DNA of 64,000 bases, taken from Atopsyche davidsoni. Lineage: Eukaryota > Arthropoda > Insecta > Trichoptera > Hydrobiosidae. Positions 1 to 13,011 of this stretch are shown piece by piece. The stretch covers positions 5,062,501 through 5,126,500 of the forward strand of contig JAILWY010000002.1 in the NCBI GenBank assembly GCA_022113835.1. Reading direction: 5' to 3'. Made by a program: the position numbers and the translations under genes. A model generated the notes under the pieces. It ran no database searches. It saw only the letters and a program-made list of their open reading frames with translations, and was not told the origin of the DNA. How positions within the stretch are numbered: position 1 is the stretch's first letter; each line of letters begins with the position of its first letter.

Positions 1-514
1 CACGTCGCAACAAATCTTGCATCCGACTTGTCCTACATTGCGTTGTTTCAAAAGCAAAACCTTAAAAAAAACACCCAAAATAAAGGTAGAGAAGGTAAGT
101 CTATAATTGAACAATTGATAAGTTTAAGCTAAGTCTATCGCTTTAATCACAACCTTTCCTAATCTAAAGAATAGTAACAATCTTAACTATTGGAACCATA
201 AGTGTACCACCTTTTATAAGGCTAAATATGCACATTTTCTATTGCCAATAAAATAAAGGTACAATAATAGTATCTCTATTTAAGCCTAGCATTTCATTAC
301 AAACAAGAAGCAGAGAAGTCAAAATATCTACAAGAAAAATCTACTCGTAAAAGGATCTGCGTAATACAAATTAGTACAAATAAACCAAGCTTAGTTTATT
401 ATTTCTTCGTGTAAAATTTCTGTGCTTTTTTGCTGTCTAATATTCCGTGGCAAGTAGTAATAATAATTTTAATTTAGCAACATAAGCTCATAGTCACCAC
501 CACAGGGGATTGCA

Positions 515-638
515 CTAAAGCCCTCTACATACATAGCAATAAATCTCGCCATCAACTTGTGAGGTTTTGCAACTTGTCAACTGTTGGCTAGCTGCAAGTT
601 GGTGGCGCGATTTGCTGCTACGTGTGTAGAAGCCTTTA
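515..638. mobile_element. MITE-like inverted-repeat element, copy 1
   Basis: The left end reads TAAAGCCCTCTACATACATAG and the right end GCTACGTGTGTAGAAGCCTTTA, so the two ends are imperfect inverted repeats of each other. The interior has a second inverted pair around CAACTTGTGAGG and AGCTGCAAGTTGG. The ends match those of the copies at 1181, 19562 and 43016. There is no coding capacity, as expected for a non-autonomous DNA transposon. This is the shortest and most diverged copy. Confidence 0.6.
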
Positions 639-1180
639 TGCTGAGAGACGATGCAACTGCGGCATTTATAACTGAATGATGGTTTCATTCACCCGAAGAG
701 AATAAAAAGGCGATCGCTCGGAGACAGTGTAAAAACAGAGCAGCGTCACCTGTCAATACATCGGCTATTCGGAGAGTCTGGGCCGCTGCCAAGCCGGACA
801 ATTTTGACCAAAGAAAAAAACCTCTAAAAGTTTCACTTCCACTTCGGAACAAAAATAACCGATAAGCATAAAAAAAATATTTACATTTGGCGTCTTAAAA
901 CTATAAATCAAGCTAACGCTGCTCCTAGTAAAATTATGTCTAAATACAAAGATCAGATTTTTAATTCGATGCGTCCGCACCTAATCCTTTATTTTTGTCA
1001 ATCGTAAATATCAATTTTGTAGTCAAATTGATATCAAATGAGCTGTGAACAAACAATATTCAATTTATCGAGGAGAAAAAACATCTTTATTTTGTATTTC
1101 AAATGGAAAATTAAATATAATTTCTAAGCAAAAAATAGGCGAGTATGAAAGAAAGGTGCTCACTTTTGGCTGACGCGTGC

Positions 1181-1331
1181 TAAAAGCCGCCTACACCAGC
1201 AGACTTGCAATCGGCCAATAGCGTCCTCTTTTGCGTGGTTTACTTAGGCAAAACCACAAAAGACACCCGACATAAAGGGACGGATGGCAAGTCGGTCGCA
1301 AGGTGTGTCGCAGCGTGTGTAGCCGGCTTTA
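1181..1331. mobile_element. MITE-like inverted-repeat element, copy 2
   Basis: The element runs from TAAAAGCCGCCTACACCAGC to GCGTGTGTAGCCGGCTTTA, and the two ends are inverted repeats. Inside the left half is ACTTGCAATCGGCCAATAGC, identical to the equivalent part of the copy at 43016. The right half carries GGCAAGTCGGTCGC, the inverted partner. It is about 150 bp, with no coding capacity. The termini sit in a TAAA/TTTA context, but I could not fix a target-site duplication. Confidence 0.7.
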
Positions 1332-1635
1332 ATTTTTTCACGTTATGTATTTAAAATTGCATATGCGCGGACGCTCGGACATGTACGCCCATTCCGACTT
1401 CCTTGTCTGTGACCATTTCTGTGATAGACGAACAATAGTCAGCCGCCACGACGCTCTGAGAGACAACTTGAAATAATAATACGAATGTATATTCCGACAC
1501 AACAAAAGTGTAAACTTTCAAATTCAATCAACCCACATTGCGGGATAAATCTACTGTGCGTTTTTTTGATATCCATTTGCACCCGAATAACATGGAAATT
1601 AAACTTAAAATTTTAATCGTTAAAGTCACATTGTT

Positions 1636-2140
1636 CAATCGGCAGAGCAGCGGGTCCGTATATTTATAAATCACGAGTTCGAAACATTATTTTGATGGTA
1701 ATCTGCGTGCATGGTAACGCTGCTACGTGCGGTGACGTCACGCCGTTCGTCGTAAACTTTAATGCAACTTTGCGGGTGCAGTATCGTGATAATTTAATGC
1801 TTTCCTGTTGCAGAGCAGCGCTGCAGACTTCGTCAGCAAATATAGAACACAGATTAAACAAGCCCCATAGAAATAATAGCGGCATTGTGTCTGACCTGGA
1901 TCGCAAACGTTTCGGTTTTTTTTTGCGAAAATGACGGAGCGCTGCGTGCCGGCGAGTGTGTTTTGAGTTGCCACACGAAACGTTGCGTTTGTTATCAAAA
2001 TACTGGAAATCGAAAACACAATGTGGGAACATGCCGAGACTCGTGGAAAACACCTAAACGCAATGAACTCACCCGAAATTACGAAATAGCCCTGCGCTAT
2101 TCGACGATAAAACCTCGTCCCTGGGGTCCACGATGAACTC
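1636..2140 (+). mobile_element. possible tRNA-derived SINE (tRNA-like head)
   Basis: At 1640-1655 the bases GGCAGAGCAGCGGG resemble a tRNA A box, and at 1674-1684 GAGTTCGAAAC resembles a B box (consensus GGTTCGANTCC). The spacing, about 35 bp, is right for an internal Pol III promoter. The following 450 bp is more GC-rich than its surroundings and contains a perfect TGACGTCA palindrome at 1734-1741. The A-box arm does not fold into a clean tRNA, so this is at best a tRNA-derived element and not a functional tRNA. The 3' boundary is a guess. Confidence 0.35.
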
Positions 2141-5100
2141 AACAACATACCCTCAGTTCTTCTGCATAGTATCAGCACATTTTTTTTTACAAAATAATCA
2201 TAATTGTCACCATTAATAAAATAAATAAATAACATAATCATTCACCCTTTTATTCTTCGTTCTATAGATTTCTGAATGCAGCCTATTTATTGCTTTCTTT
2301 AGGTACAAGGGGAAACGAAATCGTGAAAAAAATGCAGCATTGATAAAAAAATATTTTCTTATACAAAAACGCAAAATTGAAATTTCTTCTTACAGATTCT
2401 AATTATTTGCTTATTTGTTTATATTTCAGTTACGATTTTAAACTCGAAGTAGGGAGGTTAATAAAAATTAGTAATGAGAATCATCTGTATCTCCCGCTTA
2501 CGAAGATACAATATAATTTAGGTATTTTCGTAGGTTTTGAGTTGATTTGTTTTCGGCACTCCGACGTTTCGGTCTCCGTGCTAGGATCATCATCAAGGAT
2601 TTTTGATCTCTGATAATCCCTTAAAATAATTCAAATTAATAATATTATTTTGTAAGAAATAGACGAAATGCTATTTAAAATTGAAAACGACCGAGGTCAG
2701 GTTAGCAATAAACTAAACATCTGAATAAGGACAGAAGCTTTAACTGCTGATAAGATAAGTAGGCTTTTTTGTCTGCAGACGATGGGTCACCAGTTGGCAC
2801 CGTTATCACCTTTTATCAGTGGAATTTATCGGAGAGGCATTTTTCCCAAACCCCATAGTATCACCCATAGTACCCTGTAGTAGCAGATTTGACACATCGG
2901 CGCCTTGTCGTATAGTATTATAATATTTATTTACCAAAAAATATATGCAATAAAACATAAAATATAATTCTAATTGTAAAATTAAAAGTAAGTAATTTTT
3001 AGGTGGAAAAAATATCTAGAAGACTATTAAAATATTAGATCGAATGTGTATTGTGAGGTATAACTTAATAAAACTATATATATGTTTTATTTTTAATAGT
3101 TGGATATTTAATATAATTGAAAATTTTATAAATTTAAAATAATATTTTCTATGAAAAAAAATGTCTAAAAAAAATAGGAACAGCCAAATGGCTAGGAGAT
3201 TGCGATATATTTTTATTTGTTGTTTAAATATGGAGAGTACAAATGAAAAATATTTTGCAGCAAATTAATTGAAAAGTTTGTTTATAGACAAAAATAATAT
3301 ATTTTTTAGTGCATAAATAATTATTTTAATAGAAAGAATGCCACGATGGAAATTGCCTTTCTAGCTTCGATAATTATTTTCCATGAGTTTTGAAGCACGC
3401 GTTCAGACCTGATTTCGATACGATCGGAAATATTTCTTAAACTTAAACATTTGTTTCAATAATTATGAAATATTTGCACAATGAAAACATAATATTTTGT
3501 AATGCCACAATAAAAGCTATACCGAGAAAACGAAATGATAATTATAAATATTTTGTTATAAAATCAAAATATAATTATAATGTTATTTAAAAATACCTTT
3601 AGCTTATATATACTATTATGATAGTCATCATCTTCAACCTGAACAATACGTAGAACCCTCAGTCTCCAAGGCGAAAAGCAGATAAAGGTCTGCCACAGTT
3701 CCATCATGCCCTCATCGAAGTATAAATGATATATTAGTGATATATTATAAAAAACCTTATGGATGATGTAATAATTGGAGCATGGGGTATTATAGTAGGT
3801 ATACATAGGCCGTCAAAAAATTAGAGTTCGGATAAAAGGACCTATTGAATGAATATGGTTTTGTTCGGCGATACTTCATAAACGACGGAGGGTAAGTGCG
3901 TCCCTTAGTAAAGGGTCCGGTTATTAAACCCTTTAAAACATATTTACACTGAGCTTTAAAAACATTGCTTTAAATTGTAAAATAGATGATCAATCGATTA
4001 AAAAACATTTTTGTTTAAATTTAACTTTAAAAAAATATACCACATCCATATGAATAAGTCACGATACGTGTTATTAAACAAACTACAAAATATACGGTGG
4101 TTTAGGTATAGTACGATAAACACGGAAGATAAACAAAACACACCATCGTAATGCTCGATTATTGCAAATATACTGAATATTCAATATTTACAAGATAACA
4201 ATTTAAAAGTAAATAGACATTTGTAGTGTTGTTAATTCTTTTCAAATAAACACAACACAAGACCGCAACGGGTTGCCATTTTTGGCAGGGATGTGTAAAT
4301 ATCATGTCACGTGTCGCAGATAGGATTTAGACCACCCCCATTTATTTATATTAAATAAAAATAAAACTCAATATTTTGTATAATTATATCAAATATATTA
4401 AAAGTCTATCCAATAAAAATTTGAAACAATGCAAATATTGTAACTAAGCTTTGTTCATCCAAGTATTTCTAAAATTCCGGTATCTGATCAATTAAAAAAA
4501 AAAAAAATAATATTATGACCAGTGAGATCAAAGAAAATTGACATTTGCTATTTAAAATAAATTATTAAGAAATTGTGTATTTATAAATATTTCTATAATA
4601 AATTATAAATATTTAATTATAAATATTTCTACGTCCCCAAAACATAGCAAAATTTAGTCTTATACAATTTAATAAATAAATTAGCGGTAATTATGAATTA
4701 TTTTTAAAACCCGCTTTGAAAGTATTTATTGTTTTAAGTCAATTTAATTATAAATTTTTTTTTTAAAAAGAGCTTCAAACGAAAAGTAATTTTAAATATT
4801 CTTCAACGCAGGAAAATATTAGTTTTCATAAAAAAAGGGGTTAACCATTTAATTTTTACTATGTAACAGAATTTGGCTAATTTCTTGTATTTTTCTATTA
4901 AATTTCAACATTGGAGACATCTTCTGAAAATGTCAATCTATGAACGTTTACACTTACAATACTAACTTCAATGAATCGGATTATTGTTGTAGTGCAATAA
5001 AATATTGCACAACAATATATCTACGCATTACACTTTATCTAAAGTTTATCATCACGTTTCGCTGCTTTTCATAGAGGGTATCGATAAATAACACATCCTC

Positions 5101-5390
5101 ATTGATGTTTATATTCTAGAAAACACGAGTTTTCCAAACTATGTGACTCATTGAGTCAACACGTAACAACGCTTTTTACTTACCCCAATACAGAAATATC
5201 AAAACGCGTTTTAAACACTGCAATTATTTAAGATTAAAAAAATGTATTTATCGAAGTTGTGTATCGATTTCACTAGAAATCAAACAAATAATAATCGCAC
5301 AAAAATAAAAAAAAAATAAATACCGATCGCCGCGCATCGCCGAGCATGCAACAAACACAATAGAGAGAAAAGCGTCAAAAGCACGACTCA

Positions 5391-5690
5391 CCGGACTCTC
5401 CCGAGCTGCAGCACAGAACTAAAGCGTTATATCAATAATAATATTTCAATTCACATCGGTGAGGCGAGGAGCACGGGGCTGGTATTGAGATCGCACCACA
5501 GCTGTCAGATAGGGTTAGCCGCGGTACACAAGGGGGACGCGGACACGGACACGACCGCTCTGCTCGGCGCGCCGTGCGCAACTGCCGTCGCCTGGCAACG
5601 CGCCCGCTCGGACGTGCGTACAATAACCACGGACAATAACCACCCCCGGCGCGGAGGCTCTATGACACGCCGGCAGCACACACATCCATA
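5391..5690 (-). promoter_or_regulatory. GC-rich promoter island and candidate non-coding first exon (minus strand)
   Basis: Within very AT-rich DNA, 5330-5690 is strongly GC- and CpG-rich. On the minus strand it ends with GAGAGTCCG|GTGAGTCG, a near-perfect splice donor with the exon side ending at about 5391. No long frame with a convincing start precedes that donor, so the exon would be 5' untranslated. This combination (CpG-rich block, strong donor, AT-rich intron-like DNA to the left) is typical of a housekeeping or developmental gene start. The rest of the gene would lie at or beyond the left edge of the window. An exon on the plus strand is less likely, because I see no comparable donor there. 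Confidence 0.45.
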
Positions 5691-8690
5691 GTGATTATTA
5701 TCATCATATCATTCAAGATTCTTTATTCAAATTAGGCAGTTGCTTCCAGCCTTTTAATTGTCTCTGGTGTCCAACCGGACACCAGATACAGTCCATTACC
5801 TGGCGAAATCGTGTCATTTAATTAATTTAATCGTCACTTTATTTTTCTATGTCGAAAGTTGATTTTTTTACAGAGTGTTGAAAAAACTATAAATTATATT
5901 TATCTATTTTTTATTATTTAATTGACGTCCATTTTCAGGGTAAAATAAAATCTTGAAGATGTTGAAAAATTGGATAAAATGACGACTTTTCAAAACCAAA
6001 GTTTGTTGGAGATTTTTTTTTTTTAATTTTTAAATTAATAAGACGCACATGATTTATATTAAATCTTTTAAACCCAATTGAAAAAATGACTTTTAAATGT
6101 TTAGGACTCTTGGAAAAGGGACATGACGAATCTCCAAATTCCTACACTTCAATTGGAAAAACACATATTTATCATATTAAAAGTAAATTTATAAGAAATA
6201 AAAAAATATTCTGTTCGGAAAAAGGGATGAATCAAACTTTTTGCATTTATATTTTTTTGATTTGAATTGTTTTTGCAGTGGATTTTTCGCAAAACGGACT
6301 AGAAAATGATCAAATAAAACTCAATTATGGGACCTAGACCCTTAGGCGAATGTATTAAATAAATAACTAGATAAACATATAAACCAAAATATAACAGACA
6401 AAACGAGAGAGTAAACTGAGTGAATTTATAAAATGCAAACATGCTATCTTTATAAAGGAACAGTAGCTGTTTTAAGTATACATTACAACACTGCTTATGT
6501 GCTCATGTAGTTACTTATTGAGTTATGTAGGGAAAATGTGTGTAAAAACCGTTTTTATGGATGAATTGACGAATAAACAAAATAAACATTTAAAGCAAAA
6601 TATAACAGACAAAACAAGAGGGTAAATTGAATTTATAAAATTCAAACATGCTATAGGGAACATTAGTATACTTTACAACACTGGTTATGTGTTCATGTAC
6701 TATATTTCAGATCTAGGGAAGGAGTACAATAATCACCCCAATATTTTTTTAATACTTGGTATTCCTTCTTGTATAGAGTCCCAAAAAAAAAAAAAACATT
6801 CAGATTCTTAATTTTTTCATTTAGTGAATTTACAATAGTTCTAATGGTATATAGTGCCTATGGATTTCACTAAAGGGTTTTTTACACATATTTACAACCA
6901 GGAGATATCCACACATATTGTAAGCATACAACGATTGTTAATTTACCAAAAGAAAATTAAAGAACCTTTAAAAAAATCTTGCAAACCCCACAACCTAATT
7001 TATTTGTAAAAATGTACTTTTTATGGCATCGTAACTATTAGCTTGTTCATTCAAATCTGACTCATAGATTTCAGATAGAAACTAATTGATTGCACCTTCG
7101 GCACAAAGAAGCTCCCGATTTTTGGGAATTTCAACTCATTAACTTTTATTTAAATTCCTGTTTTTCAAAGAAACAAAGCATCTCAGCCTGTCGTCAATCA
7201 CAACCACTATCTTGCTTTTAGATTCTTAAAAAAACCAATACATTTCACGTTCGTGAACAGAAACAAACCTTGGGAATATCTTCACTCAAATCACGCCTCT
7301 TATCATGTTGATCCTAGAAAATAATTTAGATTCGTTCTCTATTTTATTTATAGCCTGATTCTTTGAATCACATCGTAGATTACACACATATGCAAAAGTT
7401 TACGATATCTACTTCATGAAAAGATAAATTCAACTTATTTATTTTTATTAGAAATATTCGATAAAATACAAATCGTAAAACACAACAAATTTCTCTTTTA
7501 TATATAATATATTTTTAATAATCGTAAAAGTAAAAGTAATCTCGCTTCTATCTTTAAGCCGTTTTCAATCAAATAAATAAATATGATTAAAGACTAAAAT
7601 GATATTTATGCTTCTGAGTTCGTTTAGTTATTTCTAGGAAATATATAATATGCAATGGAAAAAATAATTAAAATCAAATAAAAATAATTAAAGTTAGTTA
7701 TGAATCACCGTGTACGAAAATAATAATCCTCGGGTGTCTTTAAATTATCAGATTTATATATTTTTCAAAAAAGCGTTGTAAAAATGCTGAAAAAAAGTCT
7801 TGTCACCGCCGATTTGATACAGAATAATAATAAGTAATCGATCACGTATTTTATTGCAGCTTTTTTAAGTTTTGGGAAAAAAACTATGTTTTCAATGCAA
7901 TATCGAGCGACGTGGGCATTTGTGACCTTGGGAGCTTTGAACACACAATACACACCAAATTAGCATTCCAGGAACCCGATCAGTTAATCGACAATCAAAA
8001 TGGCGTATGGCCTCCATATTCAGTAGAAGAAAATATAAATAATAGGGATGGAAAAGGGTTTTCAGAAATTTGACTTACATACAAAAAAAAACACCATGTA
8101 TCGTATGAATTATATCTACAAACTAAAGATTTACCTTAAGGAAGGTAAATTAATTTTAGTATCGCTTTTACGTGGTTTAGAAACTTAAATTATTAATTAT
8201 TTTTTTACATCAAATTTTTCAGGATAGTTGTATATTCTAGCCTTTTGTGTGTGTCTCTGAAAATTATTTGCTATCTATATGTGAATCATTTGCACACTTT
8301 GAAGATTAAGTTCAATTAAAAAATACAAATGCTGTCAATTTTTAGCCTAGATTCAGTGCTGAGGTGTATGTGGATTATTTATAACAACTGTAAAAACTTT
8401 ACAACTTGTAATGACTTGTTTATATTTGCCTACAAACAAAACTGTCACGGTCGAGGAATAATGAATATTTTCCAGCAAAAAATATAAAAATATCAAGAAT
8501 CGTGCAGTAAATAGATTGGAAACTTTTTTTTTGCCGTCGTTGAAGGCTTTGTGGATAATTTATTTTTTTGTGAATATCAAGGACATATAAATAACTCTAT
8601 TAACAAATTGTATGCATCGATATTTTTGGAAATATTTTGTTGCCTGTAAGGATGTATAAAATAAAAATCAACTCAATGCTGATATTTAAC
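5691..8690. other. AT-rich intergenic region, no gene seen
   Basis: Nothing with coding character is visible on either strand. The only internal structure I could define is the diverged direct duplication at about 6382-6705. Short frames here are AT-driven and have no splice context. Confidence 0.6.
6382..6705. repeat. diverged direct duplication, period about 211 bp
   Basis: The block beginning AAAATATAACAGACAAAAC at about 6386 recurs at about 6597. In both copies it is followed, in the same order, by a GAATTTATAAAAT segment, a CAAACATGCTAT segment, a TTACAACACTG segment and a TTATGTG-TCATGTA segment. The second copy is shorter by internal deletions. No coding content is seen. Confidence 0.65.
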
Positions 8691-8693
8691 GGA

Positions 8694-8699
8694 TTTATT
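8694..8699 (-). terminator. polyadenylation signal AATAAA of odorant receptor gene B
   Basis: The plus strand reads TTTATT here, giving AATAAA on the minus strand about 65 nt downstream of the receptor stop codon at 8764. This is the first canonical signal after the stop. Confidence 0.6.
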
Positions 8700-8763
8700 G
8701 AAACAATGTAACCTACGACAACTATAATATTTACGAAAATATAAAGCTTTTTATATTTTACTG

Positions 8764-11700
8764 CTAAGCGTCGATGATTTTTGCCTCTTCGTCTACGGAT
8801 GTTAACACAGCATAGTAAGAATATGTTGCCTTCATAATCTGAAAATGTATAAAAACAAATATAAAAGAAGTCAAAAAATAATTTAAAAAAATCAAGATAC
8901 ACTTTTGCTTTTGTATAGTTTATACTGTTTAAAAAATAAGTATTTTTTTTTAGTTGTTTACTTTTCTTTATACACCTTTCTCGCAGTTTCACCGCATTGG
9001 TAAAGTCAGAATCTAAATTATATAATAACTTCCACTAAACAAAGCCCCTGGAAGCTGTAAAAACAATGATACATTTACATTTAGTTCGCGATCCGAATAT
9101 ATGAAGGGTATGTGAAACTTTCCTACCATGAAAAGTCGATTGAAGTTTGCCATAACTCCATAGTATCTTTACTAGATATTAGAAGAAGTAGTGAGTGATC
9201 ATTTCTTGACAATTGGCACGTATCTGAAGCTTTTGCCAACTGGAGCGATAACCAAATTAGCCACCCGTTTTAAGTAGATCAAAATCAGAAAATTAAGGAC
9301 CAGTACCCCTTTTTGTTGAATTGCATACATAGTTTAATGATCGATTGACTGATTTTGAAAATATATGCCATTTTATTATATATAATATATATATATATAT
9401 ATATAATAAAATGCCCCGAGCCCTCTTGGTAAAATACTGGTTGGCAAGATGCGTGTGTATTCAGGTTCCTTACTGAAATATTTTTCAGGAGGGTCAACGA
9501 TTTTGTCTTCACTATATATTTTTGTAAATTTGGCGAGTAAATTATTAGGAGGAATACGGCTACGGTATAATGATCAAATAGATAATCAGTCGCATTGTCT
9601 AGCATTAAACAGATTGTAACGTGAAAAACATCTACTAGGGGACGGACCTCCAGAAAATGGTCTCACAAGGAAAAGGAGTAGAGAGGTGATTTTTGGCACA
9701 ATTTCAAGTGTATCCGACCGCAGAAAATAATTAATTGGCAAAGTAAAAATTGACTGATCAGATGACCGGGATGGTGAAGTCTTACGGTGGAGAACATTTC
9801 GAGGTTGAGGATGAAGAAGACAGCCGTCATGAGCATGGGACGCTGGGCTCGGAGCAGCATGACGCCCAGCGTCTTCTGGTCCTCCGGAGTGAAGCGATAC
9901 CACGGCACCAGCCCGATGGAATCACACACCTGGAGGCTCTGCAACCAACTGTTTTTTTACTTGAAGTTTGAGGGTCTTTTCCCTTAACGAAATAGCAATT
10001 AGTACGTACGACATGACAACAGATTTCACTAGTAAAATGTATGAACCTGAAAATGTAATGTATGCAATTGTACTGAAGCTTGGGTCATAATAATTTATTT
10101 CTTGTGAATGTGTCCGAATTTTTAATATACGATTTCTTTTTTAATTTCTGTTGAGCAATACATCAGTATATTTATTTTACTAACAATAAAGCAAAATGTA
10201 TATATATATAATAAGTAAATACGTGCCTTGCCCATGACCAGCTCACAGTACCAGCAGTAGTAGAAAATCTGGGAAATGCAGCAAGCATAGTACAGAAAGA
10301 ATACTATTGTATTTTCGCCATCACTCTGAAAATATACACATCGATCATCACAATTATATTTGACACCATAGCTATAAATAATCAACTCTTAAAAAAATGC
10401 CATTCTACTATTTTGATTAGTTAAAATAATTTTGATTCCAATAATACAGATGATTAATTGTGAAACTCTTTGATGGCAAGTTTTAAAATATATACCTAGA
10501 ATATCTCCAAAGTTAATTCAATTATAAACATTGCGACTTGTTTTTTCATACTGATTGTGTGAAGATTACAGTATTTTTGTTATAGCGTTATTTTATTTAT
10601 ATACATTTAATCAGCGACTTGTTGTTATAACAGAGAGATTTCAGTAAACAGCGACATGTAGTCCAGCTTATTGATTTTTTTTATTTTTATTAATATTGTC
10701 GAAAATAAGAACACAGCGACATACGATGTATTGGTCATTTATCGGTTGTATTAAAACGTCTGTAAAATGAGGCTTTCAAAGAATTAGCATGGTAAATTGA
10801 AGCCTCTTTCATACGATAATTGTTAAGTGTAGCACTGTCGACCTAGGTATTGTTTATTTATTTTTTTAAATTTTATTAAAAATCGGTCAATTGTCGGCAG
10901 TGTTGGGTTTTTAATATCGACAATGTCACAATTGGTATTCACGTTGGTGATCTGGAACAAGGACACGCAGCCCACCAGAGTGCTCCAGAGGATCTCCGCC
11001 AGGCAGTCGTACTCAAAAACGACGTTCATCCGATCGGCGACCCTTCAACGCGTTAAACATGCAATTAATACGACATTAAATGGTTTCATTATGTTTCGAC
11101 GACTGAATGGATCCAGAGATATTTACGAGAACAGTTTCTGGTGGACTTGGTAGCAGTTCCTTAAATAACTGCGGACGTACGCGTGGTCCATCCTATGCTC
11201 CACAGACATTTCTTCATGCTGAATCAGCCCTGGAAAGTTTATCACAAGATTGATTAGGTACATCTTTTTCACATTAAATGTAACGATTTCATATCTTGTC
11301 TAGTTTTAAAGCCTCTGTTATTGCATTGGTCGCTTCATTGGGAGGTGTGATTAACCTTCTTCTGAATTTGCAGTACCGTCCGATGTGCAAATTGGATCAA
11401 AACGTACTTTTTTTATTTATACACTTAAGGGTGGATGATTTCTATATACTTAAAATACTATACATAAAAAATACCTATAAAGACAAACCGTCATTGTGCA
11501 TGACCACTGGTGTGCTACCCCAGAAGGCCGCGTGCCTTCCGATTATCGCGAGTCTGTAGTTTAGGACGTCGAAGCGTCCGGCCATGATGACCCAAGAGTA
11601 CACCAGTATGGCCAAAAAGGAGCTGAGCAAGTTCCTGACGAGAGTCATTGCCCAAAAGTGCAGTATGAAGTTCACGAAATAACCGACGGGGTGGTGCCTG

Positions 11701-13011
11701 GAGATTCCCGCCATCGGCGCTACGAAGGGGAGACCCCTCTCCTCGTAGTTGGACGCGGCCGACACCACGAAGCAGACGATGGCGGCGTCCTGAAAAGCGT
11801 TATCCGCCAATTATAAATCAAATCAAGCAAATAGACACCAGGAAAAGCTTTTCAGATTTAAAGCTCAATGAGAAAGAAAAACTGGGTAGATAAAACCTTC
11901 TATAATATATTTTATATAATTTTCCTCTACACAATAAAATGATGATGGATCTCGCAGTAGTCAATGATCTACATAGCTAGACTACAGACCTCATCTTTCA
12001 AGTACTGTGTATGTGAATGCTATGAGCTAAATACTGAGATTAAAACAGCCAATTAAGCTAAGAAAATAAATGATAATGAACTTACTTAAAAATAAAATAT
12101 TGAAGCAATTGAATCGATAAGGAATAAGACTAACCACCACCCGCACGTACAGGCGTGTAGTCACCCTGGCCTCGGCGAGTTGTCTCACCATCAGGTCCCA
12201 CTCTTGGTTTCCCTCTGCCTGGGCCTCGTCACAAAACTCTCTAAGGTCGTCCATGAGAGCCAGAATCCTCGTGCGGAAGATGACCAAAAGCATGCACTTC
12301 AGCATGCACGCGAGGCCCACTATCATGGTGGTGAGGCACTCTGTGACCTTGCTGATGTCGTCCATGTTCGTGCTGATGAAGTAGATATCGGAGAAGACAA
12401 TGTAACCGAAATGCATGAAACCCATGCTGCCATAGCAAACATTAAACATTATATTTGGGTCCCTCGTGAGTAATGTACAACCGACGTTCCTCAGCAGTAT
12501 TTGGAAATACTCCATGTGCTCATCGTACGAGAGGTGATGTGCATCTATAAGGCTTTTAATAAATATATATAATCTGCTAAGTTTTGTTTTTTTCCTCGGT
12601 AACTGTTTATCTAAAGTATCCTGAAATTTAAAATACATTTATATTTATTACTGAATTTTTAAGCAAAGGTAACATTGACCGGGAGGCAAGCTCGCAGTTT
12701 AGACGAAAATACTCAAGTAATCGCATACGTAAATTAATCAGAAATAGATATATACTTCTGTACGGCAATGAATCCATTATAACAGTATCTGAAATACCAT
12801 TTTACCCTAATTCTCGAAAATGTTGATGCTCACATTAAAATTTATATAAAACCTACATTAAGTATAGTGAAAGGGGGTGGGGTATAATGCATCATATAAG
12901 TAGAAAAAATAAGCAGATATTTAAGAATTATCTCGTAGAATGTAGAAATGCTACTAAGTGCACCTTTGGTACAAGTCCACTTACATTAACACTCCCCTCT
13001 GTATTAATCAT
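8764..13011 (-). CDS. odorant receptor, insect 7tm_6 family (gene B, downstream copy)
   Basis: This is a complete eight-exon insect odorant receptor, a ligand-gated cation channel subunit of olfactory neurons that works with the co-receptor Orco. Exons in transcript order: 13011-12985, 12620-12135, 11789-11489, 11229-11127, 11042-10943, 10325-10227, 9938-9786, 8838-8764. All join in phase to give 447 codons plus stop. The first exon encodes only MINTEGSVN. Exon 2 carries TM1 and TM2 (SDIYFISTNMDDISKVTECL), exons 2/3 TM3, exon 3 TM4 (around GYFVNFILHFWAM), exons 5 and 6 TM5 and TM6 (IFYYCWYC), exon 7 the family motif PEDQKTLGVMLLRAQRPM, and exon 8 the terminal TYSYYAVL. The fourth intron is only 84 bp. 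The exon 6 donor is GC (AAG|GCACGT), and the frame of exon 7 requires it. The exon 3 donor (GTTTGT) is weak. Start choice rests on the matching micro-exon in the neighbouring paralogue. Ligand unknown. Confidence 0.93.
9369..9413. repeat. palindromic TA-rich microsatellite in the last intron of receptor gene B
   Basis: A (TA)n core is flanked by CATTTTATTATATA on the left and its complement TATATAATAAAATG on the right. The whole forms a long AT hairpin inside the final intron. Confidence 0.7.

Larger units (their letters stand above)
1..5390. other. non-coding AT-rich intergenic or intronic DNA
   Basis: I see no exon with coding character in this stretch. It holds two copies of a small inverted-repeat element (515-638 and 1181-1331) and a tRNA-like SINE candidate (about 1636-2140), each listed separately. 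The rest is AT-rich. Because a probable first exon of a minus-strand gene ends at 5391, much of this DNA may be the first intron of that gene. This is an inference: no downstream exon of that gene is visible here. Confidence 0.6.

Noticed and set aside
1..45. Possible end of another copy of the inverted-repeat element at the window start
   Set aside because: A loose match to CGCAAC and CCGACTTG only; too short and diverged to support.
1664..2241. Overlapping open frames of 80-160 codons on both strands
   Set aside because: They lie in a GC-richer SINE-like block, overlap each other on both strands, and have no splice context or recognisable domain.
8600..8992. Minus-strand frame of 130 codons
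   Set aside because: It reads through the real last exon of receptor gene B in a different frame and is AT-driven (Ile/Phe/Tyr/Lys-rich).
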